The translations under genes were made by a program, and so were the position numbers. A stretch of DNA of 64,000 bases, from assembly GCF_030124375.1 (NCBI RefSeq), contig NZ_JASKLS010000018.1, positions 1-64,000 on the forward strand. The letters run 5' to 3'. The DNA is from Sinorhizobium sp. 6-70 (GTDB lineage Bacteria > Pseudomonadota > Alphaproteobacteria > Rhizobiales > Rhizobiaceae). Below the pieces are notes generated by a model, which saw nothing but the letters and a program-made list of their open reading frames with translations, had not been told where the DNA came from and made no database searches. This document shows, one piece after another, positions 43,542 through 51,720 of the stretch (position 1 is its first letter; each line of letters starts with the position of its first letter).

Positions 43542-45521
43542 CTATCGCTCGAAGGAGGCCTCGCGCGGCGGAAGGGCGGGAACATCGATGTGATCAGGCG
43601 GCAGCTTCTGCTTGGCGCGATCCACCATCATCTCGTAGCCGTGCTCGAGGTGCCGGCAGAAGCGCTCCGCGTCGAACAACGGCATCCGGAAGCGGTTTTC
43701 CGAGAGCGCCTTCCTGTATTCGGCGATTTTCTCGCGGTTCTCATAGAGTGCGACCGCTTCGTCCACATAGGCTTCGGGCCCAGGCGTCACCAGCTCCGGC
43801 AGCCCGATCGCGTTGAGCAGGCTTTCGCTCACGCGCGAGGCGAAGTTGGTACCCGTGAAGGTGAGCACCGGCAGACCCGCCCAGAGCTGTTCCGAAGTGG
43901 TCGTGTGGCCGTTATAGGGATAGGTGTCGAGACCGAGATCGGCGGCGGGCAGGCGGTTGATGTGCTCCGCATAGGCGGTCTTGCTGCACAGGATGATGCG
44001 TTTCGAGGCGATACCGCCGCTCTGGAGCTTGCGCAGAATGTTGGCCTGCGCGTCCCTCTTGCACATGAGCCACAAGACGCTGTCCGGTGTTCGGCGAAGG
44101 ATCTCAATCCAGAGATTGATGGTCTGCAAAGAAATCTTTCTGCTGGCGTTGAATGACGCGAAGACGAACGCGTCGTCCGGAAGGCCGAGGTCCTTTCGCG
44201 CGATGCCGTAAGGCCGAGGACGGTAATAGGGGTCGTTCGGCTGGTAGGTTTCCGGCAGCCGGCAGAACTTCTCATAGTAGTGCTTTTGGCTTCCCTCAGG
44301 CAGTACGTGCGGGTCGCCGATAACATAATCGACATCGATATTTGTCGTGGTTCCCGGAAAGCCGAGCCAGGAGACCTGAACCGGTGCAGCCTGATGGTTA
44401 AGGATCTTCAGGCGGTTATCGAGCGTGTGGCCCTTCAGGTCGACCAGGATATCGATGCCTTCTGTGCGAATGACGCTGGCTGCCGCCTCATCGGACAAAT
44501 CGTTGATGCGGATAATTCGTCCCCAATTGCCGCGATTACCCCGGTCGCGGGCCAGATTACTCTCCTTGGTATGGCAGAAGAGCGTGACCTCGAATTTTTC
44601 CGGATCGTGCAGTTCCAATACGGCCTGCAGGAGCTTCATTGTTGCATGCTGATCCCAGAAGTCCGCCGAAAGATAGCCGATGCGGATCTTTTTCGCCCAT
44701 TGATGCGGCATGTTGCGCCGCGCCTCGGTAATTGCGGGAGCAAAGGGTTGGCTCCTTGCGCCGGCCCAACGGTTAAGCTTTTCATCGCCGCACCACGTAA
44801 CGTGGTAGTAGGGGGATTCGGCCGCCAGGATCTCGTACTTTGCGGCATCCAGCGCTTTCTGGACATCCGGATAGTACTTTTCGATCTCGGCGTAGTCGTT
44901 GGTCTCGCGGGCGAAGACGAGATAGGCTGCCCGTAGCACAGTGCTCTTTGGATTTTTCCTAAAGAGATTCACGACTGCATCGCGATCCTGCGCGTCGTCG
45001 ATATCGGCCGTCAGAAGTTTGAAGGCAAGGGATTGATGCTGGATATTTGCGCTGGTGGAAAGCGGCGCCTTGAACAGGCCGAGAATCTCCTTCTGGTCCC
45101 GCTTCAGGAAAATGGACGCGATGATGAACGCGATTTCCGCGTCGGTTTTCGCCTTTTCGAGAAGCGGGAGGCCGATGCTCAGCGCCTCGTCCTCGTTGCC
45201 GCACGCAAAATGCAGCTTCATCGCTTCAGTTAAGTAATGCTCCGAACGTGAACCCTTTTCCTCGCCGGCCAACTGATAGGCGCGCGCCGCGTCGGTCTTG
45301 AAGCCGAGTTTTAAAAGAACCTTCGCCAGCAAGACGTAGGTCTTGGCCTCCCTGCTGATGTTCATGAGGTGGTTAAGCTGGTCGAGCGCCTCGGTGTACT
45401 GGCCTTTCTGATATTGCCGGGAGGCGTTCGTGAAGAGGGCATGCGCGTTCAAGTTCGGCTCCGTCGCATAGTTCGGATCGCGGCCGGCATTCTGCCGCTC
45501 CGGTCCTGATTCGATCGACAT
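43542..45521 (-). CDS. TPR-linked GT41 (SPINDLY/OGT-like) glycosyltransferase, candidate flagellin O-glycosyltransferase
   Basis: 659 residues, cytoplasmic. Residues ~25-215 are helical repeats of the TPR kind (ALFTNASRQYQKGQYTEALD and later units). From ~265 follow the two GT-B lobes of family GT41: IGYLSADFWDQHATM, VDLKGHTLDNRL, AAPVQVSWLGFPGTT with DYVIGD, FASFNASRKISLQTINLW, and the highly conserved DTYPYNGHTTTSEQLWAGLP with GTNFASRVSESLL. These enzymes move a sugar from a nucleotide donor to Ser or Thr. The gene is next to, and divergent from, three flagellin genes, the usual place for flagellin-modifying enzymes. Target and sugar are inference. Confidence 0.85.
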   Translation of the reverse strand: MSIESGPERQNAGRDPNYATEPNLNAHALFTNASRQYQKGQYTEALDQLNHLMNISREAKTYVLLAKVLLKLGFKTDAARAYQLAGEEKGSRSEHYLTEAMKLHFACGNEDEALSIGLPLLEKAKTDAEIAFIIASIFLKRDQKEILGLFKAPLSTSANIQHQSLAFKLLTADIDDAQDRDAVVNLFRKNPKSTVLRAAYLVFARETNDYAEIEKYYPDVQKALDAAKYEILAAESPYYHVTWCGDEKLNRWAGARSQPFAPAITEARRNMPHQWAKKIRIGYLSADFWDQHATMKLLQAVLELHDPEKFEVTLFCHTKESNLARDRGNRGNWGRIIRINDLSDEAAASVIRTEGIDILVDLKGHTLDNRLKILNHQAAPVQVSWLGFPGTTTNIDVDYVIGDPHVLPEGSQKHYYEKFCRLPETYQPNDPYYRPRPYGIARKDLGLPDDAFVFASFNASRKISLQTINLWIEILRRTPDSVLWLMCKRDAQANILRKLQSGGIASKRIILCSKTAYAEHINRLPAADLGLDTYPYNGHTTTSEQLWAGLPVLTFTGTNFASRVSESLLNAIGLPELVTPGPEAYVDEAVALYENREKIAEYRKALSENRFRMPLFDAERFCRHLEHGYEMMVDRAKQKLPPDHIDVPALPPREASFER

Positions 45522-45645
45522 GTTTCACGCAACAGTGTCGTCCTCGGACCTTGCCTCAGGCGTGACTCCAAGACTGATTGGCCTGCACCTCCGGCTGCGA
45601 CTTTCGATCTTGCACACGCAAGAAAAGCTACATGAGATCAAATAT

Positions 45646-45660
45646 TTAACCATATGTTAA
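45646..45660. promoter_or_regulatory. CtrA-like site upstream of flaA
   Basis: TTAA-7 bp-TTAA, the spacing of the CtrA consensus of alphaproteobacteria, located in the 344-bp gap between the divergent glycosyltransferase gene and flaA. It is 206 bp before flaA and 125 bp before the glycosyltransferase start, so it could control either. Confidence 0.45.
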
Positions 45661-45780
45661 GCATGAACGGAGTCATCTGGAACAGTCGCCCGCATTTAAT
45701 GAATTCGCAAGTATTGGCCTCGATATTCGTCTCCACATGACGGGTTTGGTTTCTTCCAAGGATGTTTGTTGGAACCGAGA

Positions 45781-45830
45781 GGCATGAAGCCGGTCCGTCA
45801 TCACCGGTAGTGTACGCAGTCCGGTATGTC
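45781..45830 (+). promoter_or_regulatory. Class III-type motif upstream of flaA
   Basis: GGCATGAAGCCG (45781-45792), CCGGT (45804-45808) and CCGGTATGTC (45821-45830). Same blocks as at flaB, flaD and the che operon; the second CCGG block is 6-8 bp further away here. Confidence 0.6.
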
Positions 45831-45865
45831 CCCCAACAGTATTCAGTAAAAAAGGGACAACTCAA

Positions 45866-46810
45866 ATGACCAGCATCATGACGAACTCTTCGGCAATGGC
45901 CGCAATCGCGACCCTGCGCTCGATCAATTCCTCGATGGAAACGACCCAGGACCGCATCTCCTCCGGCTATCGCGTTGGTTCGGCCTCTGACAACGCCGCC
46001 TACTGGTCGATCGCGACCACGATGCGTTCGGACAACAAGGCGCTTTCGACCGTTCAGGATGCCCTCGGTCTCGGCGCTGCCAAGACCGACGTTGCCTATA
46101 CGGCAATGAAGTCCTCGATCGACGTCGTCGACGAAATCAAGGCGAAGCTCGTTGCCGCCAGCGAACCGGGCGTTGACAAGGGCAAGATCCAGAAGGAAAT
46201 CAAGGAGCTTCAGAACCAGCTCGTCAGCATCGCGAAGTCCGCTTCGTTCTCCGGCGAAAACTGGGTCTACAACGACAACAACAACGCCGCCGGCACCAAG
46301 TCGATCGTCGGTTCGTTCAACCGCGACGCAAACGGCAATGTCAGCCTGACGACGCTTCAGTTCGACACGACCAAGAGCTCGCTCATCGAAGTCGACTCGG
46401 CTGGCGACTATGTCACCAACGGTTCGGGCCTGCTGTCGAGCGACCTCGAATACACCGACACCGACGGTACGACGACGGTCACCTTGAGCTACAACCTGCT
46501 CGAGATGGACATCAGCAGCATGACCGAGGGTGACCTGGCCGAGGCCATCTCCGGCGTCGATGCCGCCCTGCAGACGATGACGGATGCAGCCTCCGATCTC
46601 GGCGCGCTCAACAGCCGCGTCGACATGCAGAAGGACTTCGTTGCCGATCTGATGGACTCGATCGAACAGGGTGTCGGCAAGCTCGTCGATGCCGACATGA
46701 ACGAGGAATCGACGCGCCTGAAGGCCCTGCAGACCCAGCAGCAGCTCGGCATCCAGTCGCTGTCGATCGCCAACAGCAACTCGCAGAACGTCCTGTCGCT
46801 GTTCCGCTAA
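45866..46810 (+). CDS. flaA: Flagellin, first of three tandem copies
   Basis: 314 residues. N-terminal flagellin domain (MTSIMTNSSAMAAIATLRSI, then ISSGYRVGSASDNAAYWSIA) and C-terminal domain (DADMNEESTRLKALQTQQQL, ending SQNVLSLFR) flank a central part of about 110 residues. S. meliloti flagellins as I recall are near 395 residues, so the exposed central domain is shorter. Exported through the flagellar type III system without a cleaved signal. The symbol follows gene order. Possible substrate of the neighbouring GT41 enzyme: the centre is rich in Ser and Thr. Confidence 0.93.
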   Translation: MTSIMTNSSAMAAIATLRSINSSMETTQDRISSGYRVGSASDNAAYWSIATTMRSDNKALSTVQDALGLGAAKTDVAYTAMKSSIDVVDEIKAKLVAASEPGVDKGKIQKEIKELQNQLVSIAKSASFSGENWVYNDNNNAAGTKSIVGSFNRDANGNVSLTTLQFDTTKSSLIEVDSAGDYVTNGSGLLSSDLEYTDTDGTTTVTLSYNLLEMDISSMTEGDLAEAISGVDAALQTMTDAASDLGALNSRVDMQKDFVADLMDSIEQGVGKLVDADMNEESTRLKALQTQQQLGIQSLSIANSNSQNVLSLFR

Positions 46811-46862
46811 GCGAGTTTCCCTTGGGGCGGGCGACATCTGCACCCCGCTACAGACAATCGAG

Positions 46863-46896
46863 GCCGCGTTTCGCAGGAAACGCGGCTTCTGCTTTT
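46863..46896 (+). terminator. Terminator of flaA
   Basis: GCCGCGTTTC (46863-46872) and GAAACGCGGC (46877-46886) form a perfect 10-bp stem with a 4-base loop, followed by TTCTGCTTTT. Confidence 0.88.
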
Positions 46897-47021
46897 GGGT
46901 CGATGGCGTTGCTCAAAAAATTCTGACGGAACAAGGATCCGTTTCAGGCTTCGTTAACTATGTTGGTGTTTGCTGTGGCCATCGAGACGGCGGGTTAACC
47001 AACAAGATTAACGCGTTAGCA

Positions 47022-47064
47022 GGCATGAAGCTGACCGCCGTTTCCCGGTAATCCCGGAATGTCC
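47022..47064 (+). promoter_or_regulatory. Class III-type motif upstream of flaB
   Basis: GGCATGAAGCTG (47022-47033), CCGGT (47045-47049) and CCGGAATGTCC (47054-47064), ending 37 bp before the flaB start. TTAACC words are just upstream (46995 and 47009) but with 9-bp spacing. Confidence 0.6.
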
Positions 47065-47101
47065 CTTTTTCTTTCAACTGTCACCAAGGGGCACTCAGCC
47101 A

Positions 47102-48046
47102 ATGACAAGCATCATGACGAACACCGCCGCAATGACGGCGCTCGCAACCCTGCGTTCGATCAACTCCTCGATGGAAACGACCCAGGACCGGGTTTCCTCC
47201 GGCTATCGCGTTGGTGCCGCGCAGGACAACGCCGCTTACTGGTCGATCGCAACCACGATGCGTTCGGACAACAAGGCGCTTTCGACCGTTCAGGATGCCC
47301 TCGGCCTCGGCGCCGCCAAGACCGACGTTGCCTACACCGCAATGGAATCCTCGATCGACGTCGTTGATGAAATCAAGGCAAAGCTCGTTGCAGCCAGCGA
47401 GCCGGGCGTCGACAAGAGCAAGATCCAGAAGGAAATCACCGAACTTCAGAACCAGCTGATCAGCATCGCCAAGTCCGCTTCGTTCTCCGGTGAAAACTGG
47501 ATCTACAACGACAACAACAACGTTGCCGGCACCAAGTCGATCGTCGGTTCGTTCAACCGCGACGCAAACGGCAATGTCAGCCTGACGACGCTCCAGTTCG
47601 ACACGACCAAGAGCTCGCTCATCGAAGTCGACTCGGCTGGCGACTATGTCACCAACGGTTCTGGTCTGCTTTCGAGCGACCTCGAATACACCGACACCGA
47701 CGGAACGACGACGGTCACGTTGAGCTACAACCTGCTCGAGATGGACATCACCAGCATGACTGTTGGCGATCTGGCCGAAGCCATCTCCGGCGTCGACGCT
47801 GCACTGCTGACCATGACCGACGCGGCTTCGGACCTCGGTGCGCTTAACAGCCGCGTGACGATGCAGAACGACTTCGTTGCCGATCTGATGGACTCGATCG
47901 AGAAGGGTGTCGGACGTCTGGTCGATGCCGACATGAACGAGGAATCGACGCGCCTCAAGGCCTTGCAGACGCAACAGCAGCTCGGCATCCAGTCGCTGTC
48001 GATCGCCAACACCAACTCTCAGAACATCCTGTCGCTGTTCCGTTAA
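47102..48046 (+). CDS. flaB: Flagellin, second tandem copy
   Basis: 314 residues, the same length as the first flagellin and differing from it at only about 20 positions. Between codons ~139 and ~219 the two proteins are identical, and the DNA there shows only a handful of silent changes over more than 230 bp. Both ends carry the standard flagellin domains. It is a separate transcription unit with its own motif and terminator. Confidence 0.93.
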   Translation: MTSIMTNTAAMTALATLRSINSSMETTQDRVSSGYRVGAAQDNAAYWSIATTMRSDNKALSTVQDALGLGAAKTDVAYTAMESSIDVVDEIKAKLVAASEPGVDKSKIQKEITELQNQLISIAKSASFSGENWIYNDNNNVAGTKSIVGSFNRDANGNVSLTTLQFDTTKSSLIEVDSAGDYVTNGSGLLSSDLEYTDTDGTTTVTLSYNLLEMDITSMTVGDLAEAISGVDAALLTMTDAASDLGALNSRVTMQNDFVADLMDSIEKGVGRLVDADMNEESTRLKALQTQQQLGIQSLSIANTNSQNILSLFR

Positions 48047-48079
48047 TCGGAACGAGCTACAGCTTAAACCGACAGGAAG

Positions 48080-48115
48080 GCCGCGCCGCTCGACGAGCAG
48101 CGCGGCTTTCCGCTC
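48080..48115 (+). terminator. Terminator of flaB
   Basis: GCCGCGC (48080-48086) and GCGCGGC (48100-48106) with an inner GCTC/GAGC pair and a 3-base loop, one mismatch, followed by TTTCCGCTCT. Confidence 0.82.
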
Positions 48116-48197
48116 TCTTGCCTGCCAAGTGTTTGGTTAAGGTCTTGTCCATCTTCGTTTATTTTCGTTTATTTTTATTACTTACTCGTAAAGCGCG

Positions 48198-48213
48198 TTA
48201 ACGCTTTGTTAAC
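48198..48213. promoter_or_regulatory. CtrA-like site upstream of flaD
   Basis: TTAACGCTTTGTTAAC: TTAA, 7 bp, TTAAC, which is also nearly palindromic. It is about 140 bp upstream of flaD in the A/T-rich 5' part of the gap (48130-48240). Confidence 0.5.
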
Positions 48214-48278
48214 CATCAAATCGTTACATCTTCGTTAAGAGCGAGGGGCCGCCTCTTCAGGGCAAATCAGGGGCGGTT

Positions 48279-48323
48279 CGCATGACGCTGGTCCCGTCGC
48301 CGCCGGTGCACTCCGGAATGTCC
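48279..48323 (+). promoter_or_regulatory. Class III-type motif upstream of flaD
   Basis: CGCATGACGCTG (48279-48290), CCGGT (48303-48307), CCGGAATGTCC (48313-48323), ending 29 bp before the start codon. Confidence 0.6.
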
Positions 48324-48352
48324 TTTGCAAAATCATTCAGGGCAAACGATCT

Positions 48353-49324
48353 ATGACCAGCATCATGACCAATGCCGCCGCCATGGCGGCGCTCCAGACA
48401 TTGCGCTCGATCAACAGCAACATGGCCGAGGTGCAGAACCGGATTTCCTCCGGCTACCGCGTGCAGACCGCCGGCGACAACGCGGCCTACTGGTCGATCG
48501 CAACGACCATGCGGTCCGACAATGCGGCCCTTTCCACCGTTCAGGACGCACTTGGCCTCGGCGCCGCCAAGGTTGATACCGCCTATGCCGCCATGGACAC
48601 GTCGATCGATGTGATCAGCGAGATCAAGGCGAAGCTCGTTGCTGCGCGCGAGCCTGGTGTAGACAAGCTGAAGATCGACAAGGAAATCAGCGAGCTCAAG
48701 AACCAGCTCCTGTCCGCGGCGCAGTCCGCATCCTTCTCGGGCGAGAACTGGCTCTACAATTCCAACGCTGCAGCGGTCGGAACCAAATCGATCGTCGCGT
48801 CCTTCAACCGCAGCGGCAACGGCAATGTCTCCGTGACGACGCTCGACTTCGACACGGCGCAGTCGATGCTGATCGACACGGCTGATGCCACCCGAGGCCT
48901 GCTGACCAACAGCTACGACGCCGATCAATTGCAGGCCACGCCGTCAGGCACCGCAAGGCTCTTCCACCTCATCGTTGCACCCCCGGCCACGCCTGTCGCC
49001 GGGAGCACAGAGATCAAGCTGACGGGAGCGACGACGAGCGCGCAGCTGGACGACATGATCCGCGTCGTCGACAAAATGTTGAGCAAGCTCACGGATTCCG
49101 CCTCCACGCTCGGGGCGATCACCACCCGCATCGACATGCAGGAAAGCTTTGTCGCGAACCTGATGGACGTGATCGACAAGGGCGTCGGACGCCTGGTGGA
49201 CGCGGACATGAACGAGGAATCGACGCGGCTCAAGGCTCTGCAGACGCAGCAGCAGCTCGGCATCCAGGCGCTGTCGATCGCCAACACCAACTCCGAGAAC
49301 ATCCTGCGCCTCTTCCAGCAGTAA
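48353..49324 (+). CDS. flaD: Flagellin, third and most divergent copy
   Basis: 323 residues. The termini follow the other two closely (MTSIMTNAAAMAALQTLRSI; end NTNSENILRLFQQ), but the centre differs: the block of flaA/flaB after residue ~160 is replaced by an unrelated stretch with LIDTADATRGLLTNSYDADQ. Symbol by position; S. meliloti carries flaD and flaC here, and only one gene is present in this window. A minor subunit role is likely by analogy. Confidence 0.9.
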   Translation: MTSIMTNAAAMAALQTLRSINSNMAEVQNRISSGYRVQTAGDNAAYWSIATTMRSDNAALSTVQDALGLGAAKVDTAYAAMDTSIDVISEIKAKLVAAREPGVDKLKIDKEISELKNQLLSAAQSASFSGENWLYNSNAAAVGTKSIVASFNRSGNGNVSVTTLDFDTAQSMLIDTADATRGLLTNSYDADQLQATPSGTARLFHLIVAPPATPVAGSTEIKLTGATTSAQLDDMIRVVDKMLSKLTDSASTLGAITTRIDMQESFVANLMDVIDKGVGRLVDADMNEESTRLKALQTQQQLGIQALSIANTNSENILRLFQQ

Positions 49325-49436
49325 GCGCTGGTGTCACCCGCGCGACGCGCAAATGACGTCGCACTCCGTCCGCTTGCACGAAAGTCAGCGGCGTCGCCTT
49401 CCGCCGTGCCGCCGGTCATCGGCATCGGCGGAAACC

Positions 49437-49477
49437 GTTGGACCGCGCTACTTGCCCTGGCGCGGTCCAACCATTTT
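49437..49477 (+). terminator. Terminator of flaD
   Basis: GTTGGACCGCGC (49437-49448) and GCGCGGTCCAAC (49460-49471) form a perfect 12-bp stem with an 11-base loop, followed by CATTTT. The T-run runs straight into the class II motif at 49476. Confidence 0.88.
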
Positions 49478-49498
49478 CGCGCAAGTTTGACCGAATAG
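49476..49498 (+). promoter_or_regulatory. Class II motif upstream of the fliH-like/motB operon
   Basis: TTCGCGCAAG, 9 bp, ATAG (then CC). It overlaps the end of the flaD terminator and is 360 bp before the first gene, because a repeat element of about 110 bp lies in between. Confidence 0.6.
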
Positions 49499-49511
49499 CC
49501 TCCCATCGCAG

Positions 49512-49620
49512 TCTAGAGCATCCCGCTTTCAAGTGGGAATCATTGAAGGCGGATAAGATGCTCTAGAATCAAAGTGCTAGAGCGTCCTTTATGCATTCAT
49601 TTGAACGCACGGCGCTCTAG
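49512..49620. repeat. Rhizobial intergenic palindromes, copy 3
   Basis: Two hairpins in series: TCTAGAGCATC/GATGCTCTAGA (49512-49567) and CTAGAGCG/CGCTCTAG (49577-49620). The second is a copy of 94-137, with the block GCGTCCTTT.TGC.TTCA.TTGAACGCACGG kept. It lies within the leader between the class II motif and the fliH-like gene. The rest of this gap, to 49857, shows no gene. Confidence 0.75.
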
Positions 49621-49857
49621 TGGACTGCCGGCCAAGATGAGTTTTGCGCCGCCGCTTGCATCGGTCTTGCCAGCTCCGCTTTCGCAAGGAGCCGTTGCGC
49701 ATCGAGAATGTTGGGTCCTGTCGCTGTCTCGGGCGGTCGGGACCGAGGGAGACATTGCAAACGTGTCAGGCTCTTTGCATTTCCGGGCCGTGAGGCAGCG
49801 TGCGTGGGACGGGCGAAACACGCCGACGTCGGCCGTGCGACCATGGGAGGCGCGCCG

Positions 49858-50511
49858 ATGAGCGCGCAGCTTTCCCGGTACCTCAAGGATTTCAGCGCAC
49901 CGAAGATCGAGTTGTCGAGGATGCCGCCGAAATATTTCCCGGACATCGACGCCGACGTTCCAGCCGTGGACCGTTCCGGTGGGAGGCCTGCCATGCCGGA
50001 GATCGATGTCGATGCCGAGCGGCGCGACGCCTTTACCCAGGGTCGCGCCGAGGCCAGTGCCGAACTCGTGTTCGAGCATGAAAGAGAGATTGCCGAACTC
50101 AAGGCGCGCCACGCCGAGGAATTGGAAGCGTTAACGCTGCGCCTCGAAGAGGAAGTTGCAGGCAGATTGGCAAGCAAGGTCGCGGAAATGACCGAGCGGC
50201 TTGCCCTCGGCCTTGGTGACCAGACGGCGCGCGTGCTTGCGCCGGTCATGGAGGAGGCGCTGCTGAAGCGCGCCATCGAAGACCTGGGGCATATGGTCCG
50301 ACAGGGGCTCGCTGCGGGCGAGGGTTGCTTGATCACGGTCAAGGGGCCGCTGTCGCTTTTCGAGGTGCTGAAGCGGCACATGCCGGATGGCGCGGCGCTT
50401 TTCCGCCATATCGAAACCAACGACATCGATCTCGCGGTCGAAATGGGTGACGCCGTGCTGGTGACCAGAATGGCCGCCTGGTCCGATACCGTCCGGAAAG
50501 TTCTGGCATGA
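49858..50511 (+). CDS. Candidate FliH (export ATPase regulator), unnamed in relatives
   Basis: 217 residues from an ATG with a GGGAGG site 8 bases upstream. A Pro-rich N-terminus (~50 residues) leads to a long charged coiled coil (FTQGRAEASAELVFEHEREI, then EIAELKARHAEELEALTLRL), followed by a C-terminal alpha/beta domain (RVLAPVMEEALLKRAIEDLG, CLITVKGPLSLFEVLKRHMP). This order and length are those of FliH/YscL/V-ATPase E-subunit proteins, which bind FliI. No other FliH candidate is in the window although fliI is. It overlaps motB by 4 bp. Called from architecture, not from alignment. Confidence 0.6.
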   Translation: MSAQLSRYLKDFSAPKIELSRMPPKYFPDIDADVPAVDRSGGRPAMPEIDVDAERRDAFTQGRAEASAELVFEHEREIAELKARHAEELEALTLRLEEEVAGRLASKVAEMTERLALGLGDQTARVLAPVMEEALLKRAIEDLGHMVRQGLAAGEGCLITVKGPLSLFEVLKRHMPDGAALFRHIETNDIDLAVEMGDAVLVTRMAAWSDTVRKVLA

Positions 50512-51716
50512 GTGACGAAAGCCATCATAACGGCAAGAACGAAATCATCATCGTCAAGCGTTCGTCGGACGGCCACGGCGATCATCACGGCGGTTCGTGG
50601 AAGATCGCCTATGCCGACTTCATGACGGCGATGATGGCTTTCTTTCTGGTCATGTGGCTGATCAACGCCGCCAACGAAGAGACGAAGGCGGCGATCGCAT
50701 CCTATTTCAACCCGGTGCAACTCACCGACCAGAAGCCCTCGGAGAAGGGGCTCAAGGATCCGGCCAAGGACGCCCAGGGCGAGCAGACGCAGCAGCGGTC
50801 GAAGACTGACGGCGAACAATCGAAGTCCGGCGGCACCGCCAAGAAGGGCGACCAGCTGACGGCAACCTCCGGCGAGGAAACAAAGTATTCCGACGCCGAC
50901 TTCTTCGAGAACCCCTATTCGGTGCTTTCCGAGATCGCCAAGGAAGTCGGCCAGCAGGCGAATATCAGCGTCAAGGGCGATGGCGGCGCGGCGCAGGCGG
51001 GTCCGGCGACGGGTGCCGAAGGCGGGGAAGCCTACCGCGATCCTTTCGATCCGGACTTCTGGACCAAGCAGGTCGAGATCAAGGAAGCCGGCAATGCCGC
51101 GACAAGCGACGTAGCAGCCGCGACGAACCCCGGCCAGCTCGGAGCAGCCGAGCAAAAGCCGGCCGCCGACGGCCAGATGCCGGCCAAGATCGAAGGCCAG
51201 GCGGCCGCGAGCGCGGACGCATCCAAGCCCGAACTCGACGGAAAAGACCAGCAGAAAGAGGCAGAGGCGCTTAAAGCCGAAATCAAGGAGGAACTCGGCG
51301 AAAGTGCGGGGCGCCTCATCGAGGGGCTGATGGTGACCCCTGCAGAGGGTGGCCTTCTCGTGACCATCAGCGAGCAGACGGACGCGCCGATGTTCGCGGT
51401 CGGCTCCGCCGTGCCGCAGAAGGAACTCGTGCTCGCCATGGAAAAGATCGGTCGGCTGCTCGCAGCGCGCAAGGGTGCCGTGGCAATCCGCGGCCACACG
51501 GACGGCCGCCCGTTCAAGGACGGAACCTACGACAACTGGCGCCTCTCGGCGGCCCGCGCGCAGAGCGCATACTACATGCTCGTCCGCGGCGGGCTGACGG
51601 AAGACCGTGTCGGCCAGATCAGCGGCTTCGCGGATCGGCGCCTCCAGGTCCCGAGCGATCCCTACGCGCCCGGCAACCGGCGCATCGAAATCCTGTTGCA
51701 GTCGGGACAGGGTTGA
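50508..51716 (+). CDS. motB: Flagellar stator protein MotB
   Basis: 402 residues. One membrane span directly after the channel aspartate D37 (IAYADFMTAMMAFFLVMWLI). A long, hydrophilic, Gln/Lys/Ala-rich periplasmic linker (about residues 65-260) is followed by the OmpA-like peptidoglycan-binding domain (VAIRGHTDGRPFKDGTYDNW, RLSAARAQSAYYML). The linker is much longer than in E. coli, as expected for motors with MotC. It overlaps the fliH-like gene and is 4 bp before motC. Confidence 0.94.
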   Translation: MSDESHHNGKNEIIIVKRSSDGHGDHHGGSWKIAYADFMTAMMAFFLVMWLINAANEETKAAIASYFNPVQLTDQKPSEKGLKDPAKDAQGEQTQQRSKTDGEQSKSGGTAKKGDQLTATSGEETKYSDADFFENPYSVLSEIAKEVGQQANISVKGDGGAAQAGPATGAEGGEAYRDPFDPDFWTKQVEIKEAGNAATSDVAAATNPGQLGAAEQKPAADGQMPAKIEGQAAASADASKPELDGKDQQKEAEALKAEIKEELGESAGRLIEGLMVTPAEGGLLVTISEQTDAPMFAVGSAVPQKELVLAMEKIGRLLAARKGAVAIRGHTDGRPFKDGTYDNWRLSAARAQSAYYMLVRGGLTEDRVGQISGFADRRLQVPSDPYAPGNRRIEILLQSGQG

Positions 51717-51720
51717 TCGG

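Noticed and set aside
45703..45726. ATTCGCAAG followed after 9 bp by CGAT, upstream of flaA.
   Set aside because: It lacks the CG before CGCAAG and the CTAG-like tetramer, and the other two flagellin genes have nothing similar; the class III blocks explain this region better.
46995..47013. TTAACC and ATTAAC before flaB as a CtrA site.
   Set aside because: The spacing between the TTAA words is 9 bp instead of 7, so it does not fit the consensus.
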